A stretch of 64,000 nt of DNA. Source: Uranotaenia lowii. Taxonomy: Eukaryota; Arthropoda; Insecta; Diptera; Culicidae. The notes under the pieces were generated by a model. That model made no database searches and had not been told where the DNA came from. It saw nothing but the letters and a program-made list of their open reading frames with translations. Below, piece after piece: positions 46,301-56,611 of this stretch (positions are counted from its first letter, which is position 1; every line of letters begins with the position of its first letter). The stretch is from positions 233,882,503-233,946,502 of the forward strand of contig NC_073692.1 of NCBI RefSeq assembly GCF_029784155.1, read 5' to 3'. Made by a program: the position numbers and the translations under genes.

Positions 46301-48757
46301 TAAGGTTCGTTGTACCGTTTTTGGGATATTGTGAACTGAAGTCTTGGATGTCACCAGTTAGCTTGGTGTTGACATGTTGCACGTGACTTGTTTTGATATT
46401 TTCAAAGAAATTTGCATAATCTGAGCTACCTTGGTTAGCGGGTTTGTAAAATCGCGGGGTGGTTGAAATTGATATAGGCTGAAAACCGTTGGTGGATTTG
46501 GTTGAAAAGTATCCGGTTGGTTTTGGTGAAGAAGCTTCATACAATGGCTTATCATGATATTTGTTGTAGTTTATCTGTGCAGGGATGTTACTTGTGATCT
46601 TTCCAGTTCCTACAAATATGTTTTGAGGATAGTACTCAAGTGATGAGGATGGGGGCTTTGGTGTTGTATATCGTACGCTTCCAGCCGAAATTGAATTTCC
46701 AAAATCGTAAACGGGAGAAGTCGTGCTTGGACCAGCTAGAATCTTTTTCTTGGCTTGCTGTACTTGGATCTGTCCGCTTCCGTGATGTTTGGATACTCCA
46801 GCGAATGTTTCCTTCAGAGGGTTAGCAGTGGGTTGATTGTTGAAAAAGCCTCCGACCGAGCTGAATGCTATGTATGGAGTCCGGTTCGTTGATTGAGGTA
46901 TCTTTGCGGATGGTTGTGGAACGGGATTGAGCTTAGCCGCAGTTTTTGCGTGATTGTTGACCGAAATCGGCGTGGACGAATAACTGTTTCCAAAGTGAAA
47001 GTAGGCAAAGTTGTCTGGAATGGTTTCGTCGTCTATGTCCGGGACTGGGGTCGTAAACTTTTTGTTTTGATTATTCACAAATGCTGCTGCGGTAAATGCT
47101 GTTTGGTATTGAGGTTTTGGCGATTGGTTAGAGATCAGCAGTGGTATCAGCGTTTCCTGAGGATTTATCTTGGTAACTGTTTTGTAGTTTTGAAGACTCG
47201 AAACAGGCTTCTGATTTGGTAGTTCTACTGGCCGTAGATATTGGGCAGTCTGCTTAGCTTTGACGTAAGCTTCCAGATAATCGTTATAATTGTTTGTGAT
47301 TTCCTTTTTACTGTATGTCTGAGGTTGGTAGTACCGTGCTCCGGATTTGATAAGGGTCGATTGAGTTGGTCCAACCGAGAATGTAAATGGGTCATAGCTA
47401 CTAGGGGGAAAGCTGTTTTGGCGTGACAACGAGGTGTCAAGTGATCTGTACTGCCAGTTTCCTATCGGTCGCAGCTGTCGAGCTGTCCGGGTACCTTCAG
47501 CGCTGCTTGTGGATTCTTCTGAGTCGGAAAGTTCTTTCGTTTCCGAAGTTTCGTCATCGTTTGAACGTTTAACAGGGTGTTTCTCTACCAATGCGTCAGT
47601 CTTTTCGCTATTGACAATGGGATCAATTGAGCTGTCTTTGATGTCAAGAACTTTGTCACTTTCTTCTGCCACATCGCGTTTTCTTCGATCGTGACTTTTG
47701 AGATCTTTGTGGTCAAGGTCTTGCAGTTTGTCGTCGTCACTGTTTTCGTGAAATGGAAGTTCAAGATTTAGGAGGTAGAAAATGTAGAAATTTGACAGTT
47801 GAAAAATGAAACAAACAACTTTGGTGCAGAAGAATACAGCAGAGGTATCCTTAGGTGTATGCATTTCTTACGGAATAACCATTAGTGGGGCCAGTTCCCA
47901 GCGGGTGCAAGAACAGAAAGTAGGACTTACCTGAACGGCTGTGGCTGGGCACTGTACGCGAAGGAACCTACTTTAGCCTGGGTTGGGATGGCATTTACAC
48001 TGGGTTGCTGCAGAATACCGTCGCGATCTCGCTGAACCTGGGTAACGGTGCTTGGCTGACCACGATAGACACGTTGCTGTCGGTCTGACTCTTCCTCTTC
48101 AACCGGGGGAAGAGTGTCGTGAGCTTCGGCGTAGAGCTGTGTGACATCAGAAGAATCAATTAAATCTTGGATCAAACAAATTACCCAGCTTTTCAACATC
48201 TACCTTGGCAATGTCTTCTTGTGGCGATTCTTTCGGCTGACCGCGAGTGGTAATGATCGGATTAGGGTTTGCTGGTGGTGGTGGAGGTGGGATCGATTGA
48301 ACTCGTTGGATACGACCTGGAGCAGATGGTTCGGGACCAGTTGGGCCGCTGGGACCACTGGGACCCGATGGGCCGGAAGGTGCGGATGGAGCTGATTGAA
48401 CGCTGGAGAATCTGATACGCGACAGTACTTGTGGGACTCGCGGCGTTACGGCTGATGTTCTCGAAGGACCGGCAGGAGCACTCAGTGCTGGCAGATCACA
48501 GCCTACATTCCGGGGCCAATCGCAAGTTTGCAACTCGTGACTGTACATCAGCCCTCCGGTACAACTTTCCAATAAAGCACCACCGAACACACATACATAG
48601 TACTGTGAGCAATCTGACGGGTGTGGATAATATCCGAATTCTTCTGGGCAGTTGAAATCGACGGCCGATGAATGACTGGACTTCGGGTTGGAGCCAAGAG
48701 CACGGGGCTGAGCAGCTCCTGTGCGGAATGTGCGCTTTGTTTGTGCGAGTACATTTT
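34158..48757 (-). CDS. Cda5: Chitin deacetylase-like 5, giant mucin-type form
   Basis: Thirteen exons, 48757 down to 34158, join in phase (8,687 nt, about 2,895 residues); the first exon with the signal peptide is missing. Order: VLAQTKR just after the expected signal peptide, one CBM14/peritrophin-A chitin-binding domain with six Cys, Pro/Gly-rich stretch, about 2,300 residues of Thr/Ser/Pro mucin-like sequence broken by acidic and Tyr-rich patches, then a polysaccharide deacetylase domain (family CE4) in the last 380 residues. Its motifs are complete: TFDDS, HTVSH, RAPFLSIGG, YDSS, and GLYYHAAWF. The family removes acetyl groups from chitin in cuticle, trachea or gut lining after secretion. 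The CBM14 and the position beside Ir21a match Drosophila Cda5. Probable O-glycosylation of the mucin part is inferred. Alternative short forms are possible but not visible. Confidence 0.88.
34396..34739 (-). CDS. Cda5: Cda5 deacetylase exon 3
   Basis: 344 nt. VWEVPMVMWQDLNGGRCSMG, then APFGLYYHAAWFTQPHH with the motif-5 Leu/His, and FIVTNWQALQWVRDPTPLNR. Donor GTTCGT is atypical but in phase, and the next exon continues the family sequence. Confidence 0.9.
34799..35091 (-). CDS. Cda5: Cda5 deacetylase exon 2
   Basis: 293 nt. Continues HSFGEGFSPKKWAREVAGQR (second metal His), then VRGMRAPFLSIGGNKMF (motif 3), YDSSMPVYENRPPSWPYTLD (motif 4) and CMIPPCPTKSYPG. Donor GTGAGT. Confidence 0.92.
35158..35577 (-). 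CDS. Cda5: Cda5 deacetylase exon 1
   Basis: 420 nt. Encodes CRKDVCLLPDCYCGGKDIPG, then PQIVLLTFDDSVNDLNKQL (motif 1, catalytic and metal Asp), TATFYVSHEWTDYSQVQ, and ADGHEMASHTVS (first metal-binding His). Donor GTAAGT. Confidence 0.92.
35650..35754 (-). CDS. Cda5: Cda5 exon, Ser/Asn linker
   Basis: 105 nt; GSSNSNTNSNRNRGNSQYIT, ending GTHPP. Follows a 3.8-kb intron. Confidence 0.82.
35755..39550 (-). other. Cda5 intron, 3.8 kb
   Basis: No coding frame with support. Contains the tRNA-like sequence at 37574 and ACACTCACACATACACTCAC-type simple sequence near 36650. Flanking exon phases join directly, so no exon is required here, though alternative exons are possible. Confidence 0.5.
37574..37640 (+). 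tRNA. tRNA-like sequence (pseudogene or SINE head)
   Basis: CCGTG at 37574-37578 pairs with CACGG at 37636-37640. The T arm is intact (ATGAG, loop ATCGAGT, CTCGT). CTTCTAA at 37601 would give anticodon TCT (Arg). The anticodon stem is poor, so this is more likely a tRNA-derived repeat than a working gene. It lies in a Cda5 intron on the opposite strand. Confidence 0.35.
39551..43135 (-). CDS. Cda5: Cda5 giant mucin exon
   Basis: 3,585 nt without interruption, about 1,195 residues, very rich in Thr and Ser with several runs of 8-11 Thr, Tyr-Arg repeats and one acidic stretch (ESEEDEDEEEDGD). Acceptor TTCCTACAG. Donor GAG|GTACTG leaves AG, which pairs with the A opening the exon at 35754. There is no start codon in it, so it is internal. 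Confidence 0.88.
44015..44215 (-). CDS. Cda5: Cda5 exon with Thr run
   Basis: 201 nt; RNDLNSISDRPILVSST, then a run of Thr ending PAPPPQYYTT. The start at 44215 uses acceptor ATTGATCAG, because phase 2 from the micro-exon requires it; the upstream ATG at about 44251 is then intron. Confidence 0.78.
44486..44532 (-). CDS. Cda5: Cda5 micro-exon, 47 nt
   Basis: Encodes LDDDRYNQKQTHTQL between acceptor TCCCTCCATAG and a GTACC donor. It starts in phase 0 and ends in phase 2, exactly bridging its neighbours, which would otherwise be out of phase. Confidence 0.75.
44599..44807 (-). CDS. Cda5: Cda5 exon, Gln/Thr-rich
   Basis: 209 nt; encodes EYQPQYNQNRQQSPPPPQKT, then VVTTVAPATSQREQ and YQDYDDALVAQ. 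Donor GTATGA, phase 0. Confidence 0.82.
44883..45052 (-). CDS. Cda5: Cda5 exon, Tyr-rich
   Basis: 170 nt; encodes VETSSPAPNRYVPEQPQKTV and NYDPSAYDNYYAVYDDDVEL. Acceptor CCCAACAG, donor GTAAGT. Confidence 0.85.
45358..47739 (-). CDS. Cda5: Cda5 exon, Tyr/Asp/Thr-rich region 1
   Basis: 2,382 nt in one frame. Starts at DDDKLQDLDHKDLKSHDRRK after acceptor AACAG, with RRKR as a possible furin-type site. Carries many YYQPQTYSK-like tyrosine patches, a Glu/Asp run (EDDDDEYYEDDEDEDDYEY) and Thr runs near the end. Ends LELDERLPN-R at a GTACGAG donor. The open frame upstream (to 47864) is intron sequence. Confidence 0.85.
47931..48136 (-). CDS. Cda5: Cda5 exon, charged linker
   Basis: 206 nt after a 67-base intron. 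Encodes LYAEAHDTLPPVEEEESDRQ and ends AYSAQPQPF in phase 2 at a GTAAGT donor. Confidence 0.85.
48204..48757 (-). CDS. Cda5: Cda5 exon with CBM14 chitin-binding domain
   Basis: Acceptor TATCTTTTCAG, entry after one base from an unseen upstream exon. Encodes VDFNCPEEFGYYPHPSDC, CSQYYVCVFGGALLESC and CTGGLMYSHELQTCDWPRN, so six Cys in peritrophin-A spacing, then SGPSGPSGPSGPTGP and a run of six Pro. I end it at AAG|GTAGAT (48203) because only that donor keeps phase with the next exon; the apparent donor GGTAAT at about 48187 does not. Confidence 0.88.
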
Positions 48758-51700
48758 CTGAAAAGATACAACAAAGTCCGTAGTTAATTAAAACGATCTC
48801 GTAACATGTTCATCGTATTAACTCAATGTCAAAGAATTGTAAAATAATCCACCATTCATAATAACTTTTGTGAGTCATTTGGATAGATCATTCTGTTTCA
48901 TTGAGCAAAACACTCGATTGATGCTGTTAAGATAATTAATCACACCAGTGATCAATATTGAAACAGAAATTACTGCGCTCGATGGGATGCTGGAGTGTTT
49001 TTTTCCAACTTCAGCTTGCACTTAGCAGCACGTTGACTATTGGACTCAACAATCTCCAGCAGCATCATCATCATCCCTCCGCTTATGGTAGAGTGAGTGA
49101 ACCATTGAACGTCGAATAAAGAAGAGTGAATACAACAATAATAATCGTAGAAAATATCTTCATGTTTTTTTTTTATTTTTGAAATACCGAAATCCTTCTG
49201 AAGTTTACCATTTACAATATTCCGTAGAAATCTGTATTTCTTCTCATGAAAAAAAATGGTCTATGTAAGCAAATAACGCTGTTTTCCTTATCCTGCATCT
49301 ATCTGGTTTGAAAAGGAAAATTTTCGGGGTTATGGAAATAAAAAAAAGTCATACCCCCTACTGAACATAAGAAAGGGCGACTTAGTAGAAATAGAAGGGC
49401 TGACCCTAAATACTTAGGAGATTCTTATCGAGCTACGCAAGATTCCCTTCGCGCGATTTGCAACTTTAATTCATTAGATGCGCTTACCCTTTGTCTGCCC
49501 TCTCTTACGAGTCAGTTGTGGGAGTTTGACAAAATTTAAACATATGACCAATGGCATTTTATTCCGGACAAACTACAGATGGGTTCCTATGCGTTCCTGA
49601 TAGCTATCTCTCTTTCTTGAAGCAGGTATTTGAATTGTAGGAGTCAGAGTTTTTCAGAGGCCAATGGTGATTTGGAAGTCGTCAAACTAAAGAATAGTGA
49701 GAAAGATTATTCCTGTCGTTAAAAGTTATGGGCTTGGACGAGTGCGCGCGCCTCTTCTGGCAAAGTTAGCAGCACATCATCATTATTCGGTCGTGTTTTG
49801 TGCGCTTTTACGATGGCTGCAAGATACGCGTTTTCATAGTAAGGTACAAATCTATCACCACCAGTCATCAACTGTGTAGTGTTCTACGAATCTATTCCGT
49901 GGGATTTTGGGCGATGAGGAGCTGAGGCGAATAGGGCTTATCAATGATACAAGTAGGTACGCGCCAAACAGAAACGGTGTCAATGACAAGGGTAAAGCAG
50001 ACATAAAGAACCCGTGCGCTTGACATTCAGAATCATTAGCCGAAGCGAGAAGAAGAAATCGGCGATCTTAAAACCCGCAGCCATCAAACAACAGTGAACG
50101 TGCCAAATTTGGTGCGGTTAGCTGTAATTAAAGTATATTGAAGATTCCAAACTGAAACTTTAATTTATGGATATGGCAGGGTGATTTGGTCCGGTAATTG
50201 GACTCGGGCCCGGTGTTGTCTGGAATATGTCAGGCAGGACCGTTGATCGTTCCAGGTTGTAGGTGGTGGGTCCATTTTGGGATTTACGGGAGTTGGAGGT
50301 TTTTGGCTTCATGTGACTAAAAATAATGGTTCCAGCTGCATTGGTTGGTTTATAAATCAATCCCTGAAGATGAAATATCTGCATGTTTAAAATGTTTTTA
50401 ATTTTCTTGAGAGTTGAAAAGAATAATTGATTTTCATTTTGGATTGATAATCCTTAGCAACGTTTGTAACTTCTTCAAACTTTTTTTTATTTAAATAATT
50501 TGTATTAGTGCGTAAGAAAACTAAAAATTAAACAAGGGCGTCAAAGTATCAATCAAAGTAAGCATCGTTTGCTTGAAGACGTGTTTGACAGCTGCTATCA
50601 AAAATTTTCAACATCTTGAAAAAAATTAAAATCACAGGTTGAAGGAACAAGTGAAAGTTATAGAAAATTAAGAACTGAAGAAACTGAAAGGTCTTTCAGT
50701 GATATCGATTGTGATAAACAATATGTCCACAAAAGAAAAAATATCAAACAAATCCTGTTGGCATCAAAAAGGTTGGGTTACCAGTGGTATTAACGTAAAA
50801 CTCTGGAAGTTTCGGGTAAGATTAATTCATTTTGGTTTGTGTTTTTCATTATGGTTTCAACTAAACAAACTGAACATTATAAAATCCGACATAACCACAT
50901 GAAGCGTTTGGCAGGGAACTCCACGCGTCATTTTTGCCTTGTTCTTGTATCTTTTGCGTTTTACATGAGAAACGCAAGTTTATAATTTTTCAGGATGCAT
51001 ACAAGTATTGGCCATATTGGTGTTAAAAGAAAAAGAAGAATAACAGACAAATAACATGGGGTTTTCAAAGGTCGCCCAACTTCTACAAATTGACTTGAAT
51101 TTAAAACAAGTCTCAAAGATATATACGCTTATTGATCGATTTCCGTCGGTTAAAAGTCTATAAACCGATATCGTTCGAAAACTTATTGACACTTCAAGAG
51201 TTTATTGAAAACGATTTATTTGATTAAAGCGGTCACATACAAACATCGAGCTCAATGCACCGCAGATTGAATTATTTCCCAAGAATCGCCCCTCCAACCG
51301 AACCTTCCAGCCAAGATGAATGGTGTCAATTCATCGCTAATCTGTTGTTTATTTCCGCCGATGAGAAAAACAGCATAAAAGCTTGCAATAAATTTCTAAT
51401 GCGTCCTGGGGTCCATGAAGTTAGTTGGATGGCAAGCTGTGAAGGTCTCTGGCTTATCTCAGAAAAACAATCCGTCCACCCGTCTGAGTGGTCACTTCCA
51501 TAAAGAAGCACTTTGCAACTCCTAGTTGGCAGCAAAAAATACGGTATAAAACGATGTAGGTACCTCATGGATAGCTTCAAACGCTTTGATCTATAGGGAA
51601 AGATTCCCCCTAGAGGCGAGAGCTGGCTATGAATATGTTGTATTGGCCAGGGCACCGACTGGGTCGTTTAATCTGCCATCCGGCCACGACTCTGAGCGCA

Positions 51701-52560
51701 GAAACAGGGGGACACAATTAAGTTGTAAAACAGAAAATAGCTTCCACTTAGCTATTGTGGCGAATTTAGTGGCCAAGGGAAGAATAATAAACAAGCGATG
51801 GTTGATTGAAAAATGATGACAAAAAAAACTTGAGAACTAAATCTCATTCGTTGACATCTGTCTTCGGCACCAGAGAGATCAACAATTGCCATTCTACTGT
51901 CGGTATTTGCTCAATCGAAGTATCCCCAGAGGCAAATCGGATTGGTATGCCGTTGAAATAAGAACGGACGACGGATAACTTGAACCATACAATTATGAGC
52001 AAAAATAGATTCGTGGAGAATGACAAAACATTGGAACTCAAATTATGAATGTACTAATCTGCTAGGTTTAAGTTATATTTACTGAACCTGGAAAGAGAAG
52101 GAAAAAAAGATTTTGAATACATTGCGTTTTTTTGGGCTAAGATATATGGGATTTCAGTACATTTTTTTTTAAAGAGTTAAGGTATATAAAATACTTGCGA
52201 TAACACTCAAGCTTCGTATTAATTTAATGAAGAAATTTTCATATTTACGGTATGCCGCAAACAACGACTACCTTATGGTATCCTCAAGCACACCAAAGGT
52301 CTTACCATCTAAGAATTTATCGACCTTCGAAATATGTAGGGGAAACCGGGCATTCTGTACCGTTAAGAATTTATGCTTTTTACAGCGTCACCAATCGTTT
52401 AAGAAAAAATTGAAGGTTTCCGATGAATCAGGTAGCTCATTTAAGTCTTACCTACTAAAAAGAGAAAAATTATAAAACCTCGATTTTCATGATATTTTTG
52501 AAGTTTTCAAACAGCTAGCAAACACACCTTGGGGAAGAACGCCAAAACTAGTGGACAGAT
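48758..52560. other. Region upstream of the first Cda5 coding exon found
   Basis: The missing signal-peptide exon of Cda5 could lie here or further right. I found no minus-strand ATG followed by a hydrophobic stretch and a phase-1 donor. Other open frames are short and unsupported. Confidence 0.35.
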
Positions 52561-52564
52561 CGCA

Positions 52565-52845
52565 CCGCATTAATAAATCGTTGGAAAATGTTTACAGTTC
52601 TTTAACTTCTTCGTGCTCGTGAATTAGTTTTCATGAAAATCATCTTCAAGTTGTTCGAGTTTTGTCCCGTTTCTAGTTGATTTTGTATAGGAGCCCCCCT
52701 TCCATAAAAAGTAATAATCTCGAAACCCTTATACAATCCATCTCTGGCCCGGAAAACCGTCGGATACCAAATTTCACTCAATTCCGACCAACTATTCATA
52801 CGTGATGGTGTTACAAAAAAAAAAACCGCCTCCATATGTCTATAC
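52565..52845 (+). mobile_element. RTE/SINE-like retroposon, copy 3
   Basis: TTAATAAATCGTTGGAAAAT, GTTCGAGTTTTGTCCCGTTT, CCTTCCATAAAAAGTAATAA and CATACGTGATGGTGTTACAA in the same order as at 26330-26600, with scattered changes. 5'-truncated relative to that copy. Confidence 0.55.
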
Positions 52846-54570
52846 ATGCTTGGCATCGCTCCTCAGATTTGCCCGTTCAGAGTAAGAGCGTGTATTTTTT
52901 TCGCTGTGCTCTTCCCAAACGGAGAATCTTTAAAAAATGCTCCGTTACCTCCAGAGCGACCAAGCGTCCACCCGAGTGTGGGCAAGAGAAGCAAGCAAAC
53001 TGATGAAGTGCGTTCTCGGTGCAGATACATTCGTTCGCACTCGGGCGAAAGAGAAGCTTTACAGAAAACTCGGTTTGTCTTCATCGGTTGCGTCTGGATC
53101 GATGTTTGGAAGTGCGTCAGAATTTACAATGCAGAACATAAATCTAACGTAACTAAATTTATAACGCCAAAGGTAGTTAAGATAGAATGCTGGTGTTTTC
53201 GACAATATTGCTCTGTATAATAAAGCGCATATTTTGATATGAAATATAAAGTTTAGAAGTCCACCAATAGCGAGATATAAATCATAACTTTCTTGTTTAG
53301 AATTTTAGAGCTTAAGTTTCTTCTACAAAGTTATTTATCTCAACAAAATACACAACTTTGCTTAACATACCAAAGTTCTACAATCTTAACCCAAGGAGAT
53401 ACGGTTGAATTAAAAAAAAATACTTGAAAAATGCTCTACAAAAAGTTATTGTTATTATCGCGCTATTTTTAAATCTCTCGCCTTTAAATTTTATATCAAA
53501 ATATGCGAATTAACAACTTTGCCCAAAACACCTATCTTTTCATTCCTGAGCGAGTTCCTCTAGATTGATGTTCTGCACCAGGACAAATGATTAGCTACGA
53601 TAGCTTTCTTCGGTCGAAAAATATCAAAAGCGTAGCGGTTAAGGAACAAATCCTAAATTTAACTATTTGTGAAAGTTTTGAAGTTTTATTACTTAAATTT
53701 GTCCCAGATTCTTGCGTAATGTTCACGGTTTGTTTAAAAGGCAAAGATTTTTGGATAATTTTAGTAAATGTTACTTTTCGAATTGCTGCTTTTGTAAAAG
53801 AATGCTTCCCACGTACGATATTAAAAGGACATAAACCTAAGTATACAGCAATTTGCGGATGTCCGGATATTGTGAAAAAACTACTTGGATTTTGCCCAGT
53901 TTTATCCACATTATTTGGAAAATGAAACAAGAAAATCGAATTCAGTTTAAAATTGTTTGTCAAAAATTGGATTTTTGAAAGTTTATTTCATCAAATATCA
54001 AACCAAAACTTTCCTTCGTATGCTTTAAACATAAATTTGACACTGCTGATGTGTTGCGACAAAAAAAATGTAAGTCGTTTTTCCTTAATTTCCTCAGATT
54101 TGGCCGGATATTGCTCGGTTTATGGAATGGAGAATTTCAGATTATTTACCCGGTTTTCACCATGTTTTTTAAATAATTTGCCAGGAAGTGCCCGGCCCGG
54201 CTACGTACAAAAATAGTTCATACATAAAGCTACATTGGACCTCTTCAACTGATGCACTGTTCCGCACTGCATAGCGGCTTTTTTGTAGAAAACATTCCTG
54301 CATTGAAATCTTTCTGGCTTGATACACTGAGCAACACAGCAGCGTCGCTAGAGCACAATTTTCTAGCCAGCTCCTTCTCTTTTCTTTAGAGCGAGCGACG
54401 TCCACCCGACCGTCAGAGCAACCGCAATCGGGCGCACTCGGCAAAAAGATAAGTGAACGTTGATCGGCTGAGCAGTGCACTCGGAAACCGAAATGATAAA
54501 AGTGTAATTCGTTCTCTGCTCTGTTCTGTTTGCGAGGTGTTGGACAAGCATGTGTCTATATAAGATATAA
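52836..54570. repeat. Possible element bounded by imperfect inverted ends
   Basis: Near 52846 ACATGCTTGGC...CTCCTC...CAGAGTAAGAGCG is loosely matched in inverse near 54505-54560. Both sides also share GAGCGACC/GAGCGAGC followed by GTCCACCCGA in direct orientation. Open frames at 53587-53925 (+) and 53595-53963 (-) overlap on opposite strands; neither is recognised. Confidence 0.25.
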
Positions 54571-56359
54571 TAATTGAAACATTAAATGTTTAACATGTTC
54601 ATCGTAATTTTGGTTTATTATACGTGCTATGACAAAAAATAATTTGTTATTGCTAAGCTTATCGAAAATTTCGCTTTTTAAAACACTCTTTCTGATATTC
54701 TAATAGCTAAAACGCCTTCAAGTAGGCAACGGAATTCAAATTCTTGGTCGATGCCGCGAAAAATATAACGGTTAAAAATTTTTCCGAATCTAACATTTAT
54801 GTACCTATTAAACTTGAAAAAGGACGAATTTTGTTATAATAATGCATTCATATCATAATTTGGAAGTCAACAAAAAATACATTTCGTTGTTATATTCGGG
54901 TTTTCTCCAAAGTTAACAGCATTCAAAATTTAAGTGTTGAACACGTGGTCTTGTGCGCATTCTGCTCCAATTATGATGTGATTGATTTTAGTAAAATATT
55001 TGCTGGAAGTTATTGAAATATAGCAAAACATTTCGAGTCATTCGAAAGGGTATACGAGGGGATAAACGAAAAGCTGCAGTGTTATCAGACTGCGCAGGCT
55101 GGTTTACCACGAAACCTTAAATATATGTATGTTAACAATAAAAAAAATAAATATAAGTTTACACAGATTCGACTCATCCTTCTGTTTCTAAGAAGTAAGA
55201 ATTAATGTAGTTATGGTGAATTTTTCACCTAGAAAATGATAGAAAAGATTACTAGCCACAATAAAAATTAAGAAAAAAATATTCAAAGCCAAAGGTTAGC
55301 ATATTTTTGAGAAATAATTGCATGGGCAATCTTACTGGTGCATCTTGTACAGTTTTCCCCTATAAATGCGAAACTCTACCAATTTCTTTCTAGAAGATAT
55401 CCAGCTTGATTTTTTATTGTTCTATTAGGGTTAATGATCTTGAGCGGAACTAATTACTTTACCTAAGATCCAGGCAATGATTATTTATGAATCTTCATAC
55501 AAGCTTTATCATTTTTGCTCACAATTATGAAATGAAATAATATTATTAGAAGCTTTAAAAACATATACTTATTTGCTGCAATTTTCACTAATCTATGCTT
55601 ACTTTGAGCGTTAATTTGTGTAACCTTCACCGTTATGAACAGATTTTTATTGAATAAAATGGTGGAAAAACTTATAAAAAGCATTATTCGGGTTTTTGTT
55701 ACAAGTTTTCCATCAAAATATCATTTAATCGCGTAGTTTTTACAAGTAATATATGATCTTGAGTGGAACTGTCTTTGATCTTGAGTGAAACTACTAGCTT
55801 CCAAAATCAAACGCTTGCTACCTTAAGCCTTATGTTTAACACGCAGTTGTTACCAATGAATGTATACAGCACCTTTGTATTTTTCTTCTTGTATCAGCTT
55901 TAGGGACAGAAAAGATGTAAAATTAAGTTCGAATAGAACTAAAAATTACTGTAATTGGTGTCAGAGACACACAAAAAGTTTTTTTTTTCCGGTACAAGAA
56001 ATGTTTTTTGATTCTCTCTTTCAGATGGAAGGCGGGAAGGAGGAGGCAGGAGGCTTTCTTATATATTTTTTGGCATACCTATGTAATTCGAGAGCTTATG
56101 AAGCCAATAAAGGTAGAGTCCCAAGCAACCAAAAGTCACATATTTACTTGAACGAAGGCATTGCAAGTTACATATTGGCTGACAAAGAGAATCAACTGCC
56201 CAATTCCCTTTAGTGAGCTTTATGTACTCATTAATGAACTTGAAAATTGCAAAAGTGATTAATATGTACGTTGTATTTGACTTGTTTTGCCCAATTCTCA
56301 TGAGTGAACTACATATAGTACTCATTAACGAACTTGAAAGTTGCAAAGGTGATCTATAC

Positions 56360-56492
56360 GTACGTTAAACGGGACTTAAGTCACATTAAAGGCACCATAG
56401 TGCTCAAAACGGGATTTGGTAAGTCACATAAAGGGCACGAAAGTGCTCAAAACGGGATTTGGTAAGTCACAAAAAGTGCATTGATGTGCTTT
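56360..56492 (+). repeat. Tandem repeat, about 48-bp unit, three copies
   Basis: AAACGGGA(C/T)TT..TAAGTCACA and AAGTGCTCAA recur three times (about 56366, 56408 and 56455), the last copy diverging. It follows a diverged duplication at 56195-56355 with TACTCATTAA(T/C)GAACTTGAA in each unit. Confidence 0.6.
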
Positions 56493-56542
56493 CAAAATCA
56501 AATCACCACTTCGAGTTTTAGTTTCAGTTAGAACAACATCTA

Positions 56543-56611
56543 AGCGTGGTCTAGTGGTAGCGTGTTCCATTCTCACCACGAAGGTCGGGGTTCGATCTCC
56601 AAGCCGGGCAA
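56543..56611 (+). tRNA. tRNA-like sequence with pol III boxes and T run
   Basis: An A box-like TGGTCTAGTGG at 56547 and a B box GGTTCGATCTC at 56589, followed directly by a run of T from 56612. The T stem pairs only partly and the anticodon arm is unclear, so it is probably a tRNA-derived pseudogene or SINE head. Confidence 0.35.

Noticed and set aside
48187..48203. Donor GGTAAT at about 48187 for the chitin-binding exon of Cda5
   Set aside because: It would leave the wrong phase for the next exon; AAG|GTAGAT at 48203 fits exactly.
49013..49090. Minus-strand ATG cluster (GATGATGATGATGCTGCTGG) as Cda5 first exon
   Set aside because: The translation is not a signal peptide and no phase-1 donor follows.
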